DNA from: Drosophila miranda
Taxonomy: Eukaryota; Arthropoda; Insecta; Diptera; Drosophilidae
DNA length: 64,000 nucleotides
Assembly (NCBI RefSeq): GCF_003369915.1
Contig: NW_022881614.1
Coordinates: 4,175,001-4,239,000, forward strand
Reading direction: 5' to 3'
Made by a program: the position numbers and the translations under genes. The notes below the pieces were generated by a model that was not told the DNA's origin, made no database searches, and saw only the letters and a list, made by a program, of their open reading frames with translations. This document shows, one piece after another, positions 44,004 through 54,471 of the stretch. Every line of letters begins with the position of its first letter. Position 1 is the first letter of the stretch.

Positions 44004-47000
44004 CATAAATACCAATCTCTCTATGGGGTCTACAGGTCTGGGGTCTAGAGCGGACTAATAGAGCATACCATACCCGAAGAGAGGTGGTGTTCGGTGCGGC
44101 TTGGCTGCAGCATTTGATACACCGAATGTCGCTTATGTTGGTCAAACACTTTAGCCAACTTTTTCCGGAATAGTTGTAGCTATTGTTGTTATTTGTTGTC
44201 TCCGTCTCCGTCCCTGTCGCCGTCTCTGTTGCTGTTCCACTTGCTCTCAAATGTTTGGCCTGGAAAATGTGTGTATGTGTGCGTGTATTCCTATATTCCA
44301 TTAACTACTCCAAAATCCTCAAACGGTGCCCTGTCATGGCCCGCACTGCACTGCCGGACGACCGCAGGGCGACATGTGTGCCGCAGAGAAAGAGGGGTAG
44401 GGGGAGAGATAGAGATAGAGTCAGAGTGTATTGTTTGCCAGGAATAAATACAGCAACAACAACAACAACAACAACAATACAGTGGAATCACAGCTGCAGG
44501 GCAACATAAAAATACGCCTCCTGATGGCATATCCTCCCTCTCTGTCTCTCTGTCTCTGTGTCTCTCTCTTTCTTCCACGCTCTATCCCCATCCCTGTCTA
44601 TCGCTGTGCTGTAACATTTGTTTTGACATTGCTCTCCGCCGTTCTTTGCCATTGTCCGTCCGTCCGTCCGTCTGTCTTTCCCTCCATATCCCTTTCTCTG
44701 TCGAATCTGTCTGGCAATCAGTGTTTTTCTCCTTTCCTCTTTGTAGTTTGTTTGCTGTTTGCTCTTCTCCTACCCCCACAACCCCCCACCATTCGTATAG
44801 TTTTTTGTTGTTTGCACTCGCACTCGCTGCGCTTTTTACACTTGCCTCGCGACCCATGCCCCATGCACCATGGGGAATGATTGAATGATCGAATGATTTT
44901 CCAAAAAATAAGCACCGTTAACACACATGCACAGCCATGCACTCTCTCTCACTCTCACTCACTGATCCTGGATTGAGGGGGTTCCATTTGGTTTTTGTCT
45001 GCTCTCCTGACCCCTGAACTCCTTGAATAATCCCTTTCGAAATCCACCCATAACCTCAAGTCGATTTGATCTCGGCTTTTGGGATTCTGTGGCATTCACC
45101 TGAGTCGCGAGGCCTAGTTTTACATTCCGTTTCACCTTTCATTGTGCTCCTCCCTACCCCTACCCGCTGGCCTTGCGGTTTCTTCTCTGCCTTTCTTACT
45201 GGTTTTCCAGGCGGGAGGTGGAGGTATTTAAGTTTTGGGCAAGTACGCCTTGGGGCGCCATAAAATGTTTAATAAATTGCGCAAAAGTGCGCCAAAAGTG
45301 CAAGAAGGATAGGGAGAACAACAAAGAGGAGAGCAAAGGAGCAGTACCGAATGGAGAGCGCCAAAGGGGGAGCAAACGAAGTCAACGACTCTTCCTTGAG
45401 CACACGCACACGCATACAGAACATATTCTAATGAAGTTCAAGTGGAAAGCAGGCCCGAGCCAAGGGGCAGGCAGCGGGGGCGTGGCACACGGCTCTCTGG
45501 CATTCGTGGTACGTAAAATGTATTGAATAATTACATTCGGGGCCGCCTAACGGCATACGAAATGAGGCGTACTCGTAGTCCGAGCCCGAGTCGGAGTCGG
45601 CCGCGAGACAAGTGCCACCGGCCGGACATTAGCCACGCCCCCAAACCCCTCCACCGCGTGGTCCTGCTGTCATGTAATGAGCGCCGCAGGTATTGAAAAT
45701 TTCGAAACGCCGCAGGAAATAAACTTTTTCGTGCGGCAGCCCCAAGCGTTCCCCAAGAGGGGAACAGATAAAGATTGATGAATCCACAGAAACTCATTTC
45801 GCCTGAAAATTGAATTTCATTGGAACTATCAGGGAGGGGAGAGAGGAGAGAAGCGGAGAGGAGAGGAGCGGAGCGGAGAGCACTGGCGGGGGTAATCGGA
45901 GGCCGATGGCCTTTAAGTAGTGCTAAAGTATCAATCAAAATGCGTGCCCTCACCAATAATCATGACGGAATTACACTGAAATCTTCCAAGGTAAAACTCA
46001 ATCTCCATCTGCCCCTCCGTCGCACTCTCAAGAGGAAAGATCTGAGAAAACGGTACCGAATCAGAAACAACAAAATGGAACGAACACAAAAGATGATTTA
46101 TCTTTACAAGAACCTGAGAGGGGGAGACCCTGCCAGAGTGCGGGGGCGGAGGGGGACTTACAAATTGGATTGCCACAGGGGATCGGAAATACGGACTACA
46201 GACAGACAGAAAGATATAAGGCTCCAAAAACGATTGGCAAACAGTGAATATAATCTGGTTTTACCTTAGAAAACTCTGGGAATCCTACGAACATGTAATA
46301 CATGATTTAGATAATTTTGATACCTCCTCTTGAGACAAGACAAGACTTCTACAAAATTTGGTTTCGGTTGTAAAAAACTAACTTGTCTCCGTTCCAATGT
46401 TCGTTGTTGATTGGGACAAGCTCACACGCACATTTTCGTTATTTTGCTGGATGAAAATCGGTAGGAAAGCCTTTAGCAGTCACAAAAGCATAGATCAAAG
46501 CATACTTGACTATGTCTAGGGCGACACGAGATTTGTACACATTAGATCACAGCTAAATAGTAGTTACCCCATCAAAGATTATTATTCCATTTAGTCCATA
46601 AGCAAAGCGATTCAAATATACGAATATACCCGGAAACAGGCGCATTGCTCGCTCTCATTCCTCCCGAAGGTTATAGCAAAAGTTGCTTGGATTTTCACTT
46701 TCCGAAAAGTTGTTTACCCACAGCCGTCCAACCAGGTGGAAAAATTATTTTCTTTGCCCTGGAAGCAGGCTCGGATTCTGGGGAAAATGCCAGCGAAGTA
46801 CAACTCCGGAGGAGAGTAATGTCAGTGGTTTAATTTATTTAAAATCAATTTACGCAAAATCTTTTCCAAATTCTTTGCGAGTCGACAAATTCAGGGGCGG
46901 AGGAGTCGGAGTTGGCGTCTGTGTGGCAGAATCCGGCGGAGTCAGAGGCAAGGCTCTGCTTAGAGCTCAGCAAAGTGCTTTTGGTACTGGCACTGGCTCT

Positions 47001-48771
47001 GGAAAATCCTGCATAATTTAATTGTCCTGTTGTCGGTGCTAGTTAGTCTGTCTCTAGTCCGTGCAGCACTGCAGCAAGCTGTCTTTAATCCACATGCGAC
47101 TGCCGCAAAACTCTGGGGGGGGGGGGGGGGGGGGGGCGGGGAGGAATGGGGTTTTTGAGGCTTCTTTGCGGTCCACTTGGCATCATCCATCGGCTTGGAG
47201 ATTGCAGTGTTTACTTCTAGTTTTACTGCTTGGTACTCGCCCCCCTCTCCCTCTTCCGTTGTTTCGTTCTTTCCTTCTGGCAGTTAATTAAGTTTACGGG
47301 GAAAGTGGAATTTCTTTAAGGCCCAATCAATAGGGTGGTGCTCCCCCCCCACCCCCCGACAAATCCATTAGCATTAAATGCCTGTAAACGTTGCAGGGAT
47401 CGAATCGAATGGAATATTTAATAATCTTCAATTGGAAACCGTCGCAGTCCAGTCGCCGAGGGATTCATTAAATGCTCGGGGGGAACACTTGGAGCAGAAC
47501 TCCAAAGAGAGAATGCGGAGAATGTTCAATGGAACTGAAATATAACACCATTTCGGTGGAGGATTTCGGGGATGTTGTTGCCATTGCTGTTGCCGTTGCT
47601 GTTGGTGTCATGCGGGGCTTCCCCGACCCTCGGGCAGAGGTACAAATGATATTGATTTCAATTTTTTTCGTTCCCCCTTTGGTTTGCCTCAAAAACTATA
47701 GCCCCCGCTCTGCTTCTGCCCCACAGATAGTCGGAGAAATATTTGATGAGAAGCAGGGGGGAAGGTTTATTGTTGCACAGAGGGGTGGGGGAGGAGGGGG
47801 GGGGGGGGGCACACTCTGAGTGTGTGTGTGCACTGAATGCCAAAGTTAATAAATTCAAAACACTTCAAATTTCATTTTGGCATATTAAATTTCCCGAAAA
47901 GAAAAAGGAAAACCCCCCCAGCCAGGAGGAAGGGAGATACGAGGCAAAGGACCAGGGCGCTCCTCTCCCCGCGCACCGGGCAAAAGTCTCTCAAAAATTT
48001 ACATATGAAAGCCTGAATGCCTGCCTCTGGGGGCTGGGGGCTGATGGGGCGACGCCACAGACAGCACACATGCAACGGGCGTCGTCCTCGTCCACGTCGT
48101 TGGGTATTTGCAATTGCCAGCGAAGTATTAATGGCAGCATTTGAATAATGCAGCGACAGAGGATTCGATGTGAATGGGGATATGGATGGATGGTGGATGG
48201 TGGGGCTGTCGACTCAGACATGGCAAACGACATGGCATTGCAATGCCACCTCTGCGGGGCACAATTAATGCCTAGCAACGGACTAATTTGAGCTGCAGTC
48301 GGGAGCCGCCTTCCTTATTTACGAAACAACAAAGTATCGAAAAAATCCTGCGGAGAAATGCATTTCCAACCTTCGAGCGGCTCTTCTGGCCTCTTTTAAG
48401 CGTCGGATCGCGGGTCCAGAGCCGATTTCCAGGAACGTTCCGATGGCAGCAGCCCACGTAGCATAATGAGCACAGAATTCCGGGGAATTTCGCCAGTGGA
48501 CGACTGAGAAGGGAATTCATTGAGGGTCTGTGTCTCGGTCTCGGTCTGGGTCTGGGTCTGGGTCTTGCGGTCCGGTCTCTGAAATATGCAAACGTCATTC
48601 GGATGCTGTTAATTATGGATGGGATCCCTGGGATTCCTTGGGAGTGTGGGGCAGCCTGAAACGGTAATCCCAGGCACCATTCTTTTATAAATCAACTCGA
48701 TTTGAGTGTCAGATTTTAGTTTGTATGTGCGAAAATTTCTTGTAAATATTGGACAGAGATTTGGGTGTAGA
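44004..48771. other. No gene recognised; simple repeats
   Basis: Contains an AAC repeat (about 44452-44476), CT-rich tracts (44537-44580), CCGT repeats (44657-44672), long G runs at 47115-47136 and about 47796-47819, and a GGTCTS hexamer repeat (48532-48566). ORFs over these are repeat-driven or lack splice and family support. Confidence 0.6.
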
Positions 48772-49407
48772 ATGCTCAAATACGGATACGTTTGGCAGCT
48801 GGTGGTCGTCGTCGTGCTCCTGCAGGTGGAGGGTAAGTGCCACAGTAGATTCCCGATTCCCGATTTCCGGCACTCATCCTTCCGATTCGTTCCGCCGCTC
48901 TGAAGGTCTGCGGGGCCAGTGCGCCGACTGTAGCCAGCACTGGGGGTATCCCTGCAAGGCCAACGTCACGGGATACTACTGTGCACCGGGATCCGCCATC
49001 GACACGGTTCCCTTGGTGCAGGCGGACTACGAGACGAGCACCATAGATCCCTTGGACACCTACAGCCAGTGCACGCCGTATCCCTTCGCTCTCAGTGCGT
49101 ACTGGATGTCCATCCGACATCCTCCTGTATCCAATATCCTCATCTGTATGCCCATCTTTCAGATAAAATCGGGAGCTACTGCTGCGTCTATTCCCCGAAG
49201 ATCGGCTGCCAGGCGGCCATCAACACCCACATGTACAAGTACGAGTCGAATCCCGTGTCCTACTGCAAGCGCTGCATCGATCGCTGCCTCTGCGACATGG
49301 GGGACACGGGACACCATCGAGCGAGGCCCTGGACATGGCCCGCACTTCTGGTCGGTGTCCTGGCCATCACGACGGTGGGGCTCCACATGAGGCCCGAATT
49401 CTCGTGA
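48772..49407 (+). CDS. Small secreted Cys-rich protein, possibly GPI-anchored, three exons
   Basis: Exons 48772-48832, 48906-49094 and 49163-49407 join in frame to 164 codons plus TGA. Introns are short (73 and 68 bp) with GTAAGT...CTGAAG and GTGCGT...TTTCAG. The N-terminus (VWQLVVVVVLLQVEG) is a signal peptide. The mature part has about 15 Cys, with blocks QCADCSQHWGYPC, YYCAPGSA, SYCCVYSPKIGC and YCKRCIDRCLCD. The C-terminus ends in a hydrophobic stretch (WPALLVGVLAITTVGL) with a short polar tail, which suits a GPI signal or one membrane helix. One N-glycosylation sequon (NVT) is present. I do not recognise the family; it resembles uncharacterised fly single-copy genes. It lies between two retroelements, with no frame damage. 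Confidence 0.8.
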
Positions 49408-49884
49408 TCTGTGCGAAAAGGAGAGCTGGAAACCCCCCCGTTGTATGCCCCGGATCAGACAGCATCCAGTTGCCACCGAAACCATCAATTAAGGGCTGGC
49501 TTCCATGAATCTGCAGAAACAGGACAGGAGGTGTGTCCAATCGAAAGGGAAACTGCCAACTTTTTGTGCGTGTACGTGTGTGTGTGCGTGTGTGTGTCGA
49601 AACAGTTGTGAGACGGGAGGCCATAGAAACACACAATCACACATCCTGGCATGAGCTGGAGTGACAGGACAGGATCGTGGCTCATCTATGTTTCTGGTGG
49701 TGGTTTTTGGTGGTGCGCGTATCCCTAATGAAATTAAATGTATCTACGCCAGTTGGATGGCAAATAAAACGTTTGAAGAATGGAGTTTCAGCTATCCCTT
49801 TGGCGAATACACTTCGAGTGATTGAACATTGACCAGGCGATGGACTTGGCTCCTTCCTGGCCCAGCGAGAAAGTGCCCCGGCCA
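49408..49884. other. Downstream flank of Cys-rich gene
   Basis: No further gene is seen. A GT run (49569-49598) and an AATAAA at 49762-49767 are present; the latter may end the Cys-rich gene transcript. Confidence 0.4.
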
Positions 49885-50008
49885 GGCGGCTGCTGTTAAA
49901 AATAAAAATATATAGCATATATATATATGGACCAGACTTGCGGGACTGCCGTGAAGCATTGCTTCGCAAGGCTGGCTATCCTATTACGGCCGCTTGTTTC
50001 GTGTGCGT

Positions 50009-50922
50009 TCAAGCCGCCTCAATTCCGAAGCGATTTCTGATGCAAGACTGCATATCGCCGTCCAATTTGCTTGGTTTTCCAGCATCCTTGGTACCAAACT
50101 TTCCACTGTAATGGGCACCCCTAGGGTGCCTTCTGCTCGCCTGCGGGCAGTAGCTGCACAGCCCCTCTTCCTCGTGGCCAAAGCGGTGGAGGTACTCTTT
50201 AAAGCACCCGTGGCCGCTGAGAACTTGTGTCAGCGAGAACGTAAGTTCTCCATGCCGCCGATTCATCCATGCTGCAATGTTGGGGATTAGTCGGTGGGTC
50301 CAACGGCCGGTTTCAGCATTATCCCATCTGAGTTGCCAGCTCTCGAGACATTCAGCTCTCACCCTGGTCTTAACCGTTCTAGCGTCTGCCTGTGTGTTGG
50401 CGGCCTTTCTTCCCTTGTGGATTTCGCTGGCTTCCCTCGCTGCGAGCTCTACTGGTGTTATGCCGCTTATTACCATTATTGCCTCTGTGGAGACAGTACG
50501 GAACGCCGAGCTCACCCGCAGGGCTCCGAGTCTGAAGTCCGACTCCATGCCCCTCCAGTAGCTCCTGGTCCTCGTGGCCTGGGCCCATATTGGCGCTGCG
50601 TATAGTATGGATGACTTGGCCACGTTAAATAACAGTCTCCTACTCGTTGACTTTGGGCCTCTGTGGTTCAGCACCATGCGTGAAACCGCCATGACTACGC
50701 CGCGTGCCTTCTGGTGTGTCTGCTGCAGGTGCTCTCTAAACGACAGCCTGGTGTCCAGATTGCCGCTTTCCCCGATTGATCCATGACCCACGTGTTGGAT
50801 CTCACGGTCTTGTAGGGCTCGCTCAGCAGTGCCAGGTCCGTGTTGAGCTCTGTAATGGATTGGGTGAGAAGGTCTTGGGCCACCCTGCAATGGTTAAGGT
50901 TCAGTTGGATGATCCTTAACAT
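50009..50922 (-). pseudogene. R1-like ORF2 remnant: endonuclease start joined to RT C-terminus
   Basis: The first ~45 codons (from ATG 50922, MLRIIQLNLNHCRVAQDLL, ending near SNTWVMDQSG) are an AP-endonuclease N-terminus. They are followed after a deletion and frameshift by LDTRLSFREHLQQTHQKA and the post-RT region (SILYAAPIWAQATRTRS, GRWTHRLIPNIAAW, SGHGCFKEYLHRFGHEEE, CSYC). The catalytic RT motifs are missing, so the copy is inactive. The ORF2 start overlaps the end of ORF1 by a few bases, as is common in R1-like elements. Confidence 0.8.
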
Positions 50923-51872
50923 TTGAGTTTTCTAACTGCCTCGCGGTACGCTGGACACTTAAAACTTCCTGAGGCATGGTCCGTGGGGCTACCCGTTTTT
51001 TGAGCGCAGAGTATGCAGTGTGGGTCCTTGCTGCAATTTCTGGCCTCATGGTCTCTGCCTCCACATCTAAAGCACGCTCCTCTGTGGTCCTTTTCTCCGG
51101 TGCAGTTTACCGAGATGTGCCCGAACTCCAAACACTTGTAGCATCGTTTTGGCGACACCATTTGTTTGATACGGCAGTTTACCCAGCCGACCCTTATCTT
51201 CCCCATTGCAGCGAGTTTGTTGGCGGCGACTGCATGGAGGGATAGGGTGGCTATCTGCATCCCGCTTCTGGTGGCTCTTAAGGACCTTACCGCTTCCTCG
51301 GGGATTCCGGTTTCCCCTGTGGCACGCTTCAATGCTTCCAATATCTCTCTGACCTCCTCCTCGCGGTCCGTTCGCTCCCGTGGCCTGAACTTTTTCGGCG
51401 GTGTCTGCCTCTGTCCTGCTGTTGGTTCCCTTGCACGTTTTGGTGTCGCTTGACTCCTCTCCAGGGTGCCGAGCCCTCTGCCGTTCCTACTTGCCGCTAT
51501 TGGCGACGTCTGCGTGTCTGCCTCTTTGCGCTCGGGGACCTTACCATTATCTTGGCTGGTGAGGTCGGCTGCCATCTCCTGCAGGTGTACCAGCTGTGTT
51601 AGGCTGTCTCTCATCCGCTGGTTGATGTGCCTCTGGCCGGTGAACAGGGTCGAGAGGTCCTTCAAGATCAACCCTATTTGGCGTACCGCGTCCGCCAGGG
51701 ACTTTGGTGCCGTGGTAGGGCTGCTAAGCGATTCGGCCAGCTGCTGTGCCAATGGCGTGGCTTTTGGCTGAGGGGGCGATCTTGCCATCGCTGCGCTTTT
51801 TCCAAAGGGGTTTCCTACCTCCATGCCGCTTGCTTTAACAGGCCAGGCGATAGGGGATCCCGCGCTGGCCAC
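50916..51872 (-). CDS. R1-like ORF1 (Gag-like, three CCHC knuckles), 318 codons
   Basis: The ORF is open from ATG 51872 (MASAGSPIAWPVKAS) to 50916. The N-terminal half is Pro/Ser/Thr-rich and basic (KKFRPRERTDREEE). The C-terminal third has an RRM-like/Gag core and three zinc knuckles: CYKCLEFGHISVNC, CFRCGGRDHEARNC and CILCAQKTGSPTDHASGSFKC. Such proteins bind LINE RNA. The ORF itself is undamaged although its ORF2 is deleted, so trans-mobilisation is conceivable but unproven. Confidence 0.8.
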   Translation of the reverse strand: MASAGSPIAWPVKASGMEVGNPFGKSAAMARSPPQPKATPLAQQLAESLSSPTTAPKSLADAVRQIGLILKDLSTLFTGQRHINQRMRDSLTQLVHLQEMAADLTSQDNGKVPERKEADTQTSPIAASRNGRGLGTLERSQATPKRAREPTAGQRQTPPKKFRPRERTDREEEVREILEALKRATGETGIPEEAVRSLRATRSGMQIATLSLHAVAANKLAAMGKIRVGWVNCRIKQMVSPKRCYKCLEFGHISVNCTGEKDHRGACFRCGGRDHEARNCSKDPHCILCAQKTGSPTDHASGSFKCPAYREAVRKLKC

Positions 51873-52164
51873 AGGTTTCCCTTGGCTTCTGGTCGATGGG
51901 GGATATAACGCCCCTTTTTCGGTCCCCAGAGCCCCTTTTTCCGGGGCGCCGCCTAGGCGGGGGGGTTGGAAAATAGTCGGATCCGCGACCTTCAGCCCTT
52001 TCCCCTACCTAGACTTGTGCTAGCTAATTTTGGCCTAGATGTAGGCAGGTATCGCTTACTCCTTACTAGAACAAATAATTTACGCCTGGAAGTATGCACC
52101 TTTCCGACTTTTTTGTTTTTTCCCTCTTCTTCTTTGTTTTTGGTTTTTTGCTTGTCGGCGGCTG

Positions 52165-53931
52165 GTTGCTACAAGATTTGTGTAGCCGATAGTACAGCTG
52201 ATAGTTTGCGCACTATCTAACACTGCTACTATATCGATCAGCTGCTCGAGTCGCCGAGGATGGAAGAACGATGTGGAGTGAAGTTCGCGCGAAAAAACTT
52301 TGTTTTTGTGGTCCCAGTGGGGAGAGAGCGAGAGATAGCGGGACTGGATTTCCCCTCCGCCCCTCAGCCCTGGCTGGAGCACCCGATTTCACCTGGTTTC
52401 TGCGCTGTGGGATTGCCCTTCACGCTTGGGCCAGGCTCGGTACGTACCCCTTCCTAATGGAATCCACGCGCTTAATTGTTTACCTTTTTCAGGAGGGTCT
52501 AAGGCTTGTTTTTTCCTGATGATCACTGGAGGTACACTAGAAACACGTCTGTTCACTTTCCGTTCACTTGAATGCTGGTGCTGTACGTGACTGGGAACAT
52601 TATTGTTTGCTTATCTACACTTAATTGCTTCTGGCTACACTTAATAATATGGTGTTCTATACAGCCGCACACACACACACACACAGCTCTCTATGGGGAG
52701 GCCCATCGTCAGCGTGTTGCCGTAGCCGTGGCAAAGCCATCTCCACCCCCGTCGCCAGACTCGACTCTATCTTGGGGCACGCTGTTTGTTCGGTTTCCCA
52801 CTTTGCGTTGGTCCGGGCATCGTCATCGTCTCCGTCGCCGTCTCCCTTTCGTTGGCAGCATTTTCATTCAGCTTGAGATTTATTGCACCATAAAAAGGGC
52901 TCCTTCGAGACTCGTCTCTCGTCTCTCCTTCGCATTGTATTCTGTTGCATGCTGCTGGAGAGCTATTTGTTTGCCTCGTCCCTTATCGCTTCTCGCTTCT
53001 CTCTTCCCCGTTGTCTTCGCTCTGGCGTTCCTCTTTCCGTTCTCTCTGTTCTTTTTGGGTTTCTTCTTTCTCTCAATTTCTGTGGGTTGAAAAATTTCAT
53101 TGATATTGGGTTTTTATATACGTGGGTCCCCGCCCCGCCTTCTCTTTTTGATTTCTGATGGATTTCTTCTTTTTTTTCGGTGACGCTGGACATTGGCATG
53201 TGTGTGACTGTGTGTGTGTGTGTGTGGCATGCCTCATTAGTTCAGAAGATCTAAAAGATTAAAGCAGTAGTTTTCGGTCATACGACACCGTCGCATCGAT
53301 CGCTTGATTGGACATTTTCCACCCCTTTTGGAAATTTCTAAATGCATATTCGTCATTTTCCGACCCGAAAATGAATTATGTTTTTGGCCAAGATAGGCGG
53401 TCTGCCCTGCATTCACTCTGATATCTGCTCGGGAGCCACAGAAGTCGTTGGATGTCTGTTCCGGAATGAGAAAGCGTTTGAAGGGTTCGAAACTTTCAAT
53501 ACCCTTGCCGATATATCGATGCTAGCTAGATGTTGGATGGTATATGTATAGGGTAGCCCTATGGGTTCTGGAGTGCTCCAATCATAGGTTCTTCGACTTC
53601 TTCTTGCAGCCAAAGAAATCCTCTGTGCAGAGTCTCAACCAGTTCTGGGTTTTATACAGATTACCGACCATATAATAGCCGATTGAGTAACTGGAGATAT
53701 TGTGTGGGGCTCTCTCTTACAGAAGGCACGCTCAAAGGCCACCGCTCTCTCACTCGCGTCTGGGCCCAGAGGCACCCTTTGATACCTTCGAAACGATCGA
53801 CATCTGAATATCATAGAGTGCAAAATATGACCCTTTCTTCAGGAGTCGTTTTGTTCCCTTCAGATGCATCGATGTTGCATTCATCTTCAATGCGACAATT
53901 GCCAATTTAACTGTGTGTGTGTGTGTGCCTG
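52165..53931. other. No gene recognised
   Basis: CT-rich and low-complexity DNA with short CA/GT runs (52664-52684, 53209-53226). ORFs here are shadows of pyrimidine tracts. Confidence 0.6.
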
Positions 53932-54127
53932 CGTTTTTTTTTTTTTTTTTTTTTTTGTTGTGTTACTACAGGAAATCTTCATGCCGACTCAGCCGAAGCC
54001 GAAGTAAGGGACTCTAACCGCTCTCCCGGATCCCGGCGGTACTGTCGCGAGATATTACTTTGCCGGGGGGAGATGCCCGTAGGGCTCTTCTCTTAATAAT
54101 CTCCTTTATCCTTTATCTCCTTGCATT
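53932..54127 (-). mobile_element. Probable 3' end of a non-LTR retrotransposon
   Basis: A T run (53932-53956) heads a GC-rich, non-coding stretch with blocks such as GCCGGGGGGAGATGCCCGTA and CCCGGATCCCGGCGG. This looks like the poly-A tail and 3' UTR of a minus-strand LINE, cut about 170 bp from its end where BEL copy B begins. No target duplication was found. Confidence 0.4.
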
Positions 54128-54132
54128 GCGTG

Positions 54133-54443
54133 TGAAAAATTAGAAGAGTTTTTCTAATCAATTACCGAAAACTTTGGGTGGCTGTAATTTAAATTATTTA
54201 TTTGGCGGGGCGAAAAACTTGATACGCTCGATCTAATTCAAGGTTGGCGAACAACTATATTTTCTTCACAATTCAAATCTCTTTCTCTAGCTAACCTACG
54301 GTGGCAAAGCGGGGCGAATTCGCCAAGAGCGAGAGAGCGAGCTTTTATTGCGCTCCCGCTTTGCCCTAGCCTAACTTACACTAGACTTCATAATTCAGAT
54401 CAATAACTAATAATTGTGGACATGGATGGAAGGTCACGCAACA
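54133..54443 (-). repeat. 3' LTR of BEL copy B
   Basis: 311 bp, reverse complement of TGTTGCGTGACC...TAATTTTTCA, the same length as the 3' LTR of copy A. The left neighbour GCGTG (54128-54132) would be the target repeat, but its partner is not visible. Confidence 0.9.
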
Positions 54444-54471
54444 CCGGCCCCGTTGAACGCCTGCATCGGCT

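Larger units (their letters stand above)
49885..52164 (-). mobile_element. Internally deleted R1-like non-LTR retrotransposon, minus strand
   Basis: ORF1 and remnants of ORF2 of an R1-clade LINE run right to left. The 3' tail is AT-rich (about 49893-49930, plus strand). An 8-bp match GGCGGCTG at 49885-49892 and 52157-52164 may be the target duplication and would set the ends at 49893 and 52156, but this is tentative. ORF2 has its start and its end but lacks most of the endonuclease and the RT catalytic core. Confidence 0.75.
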
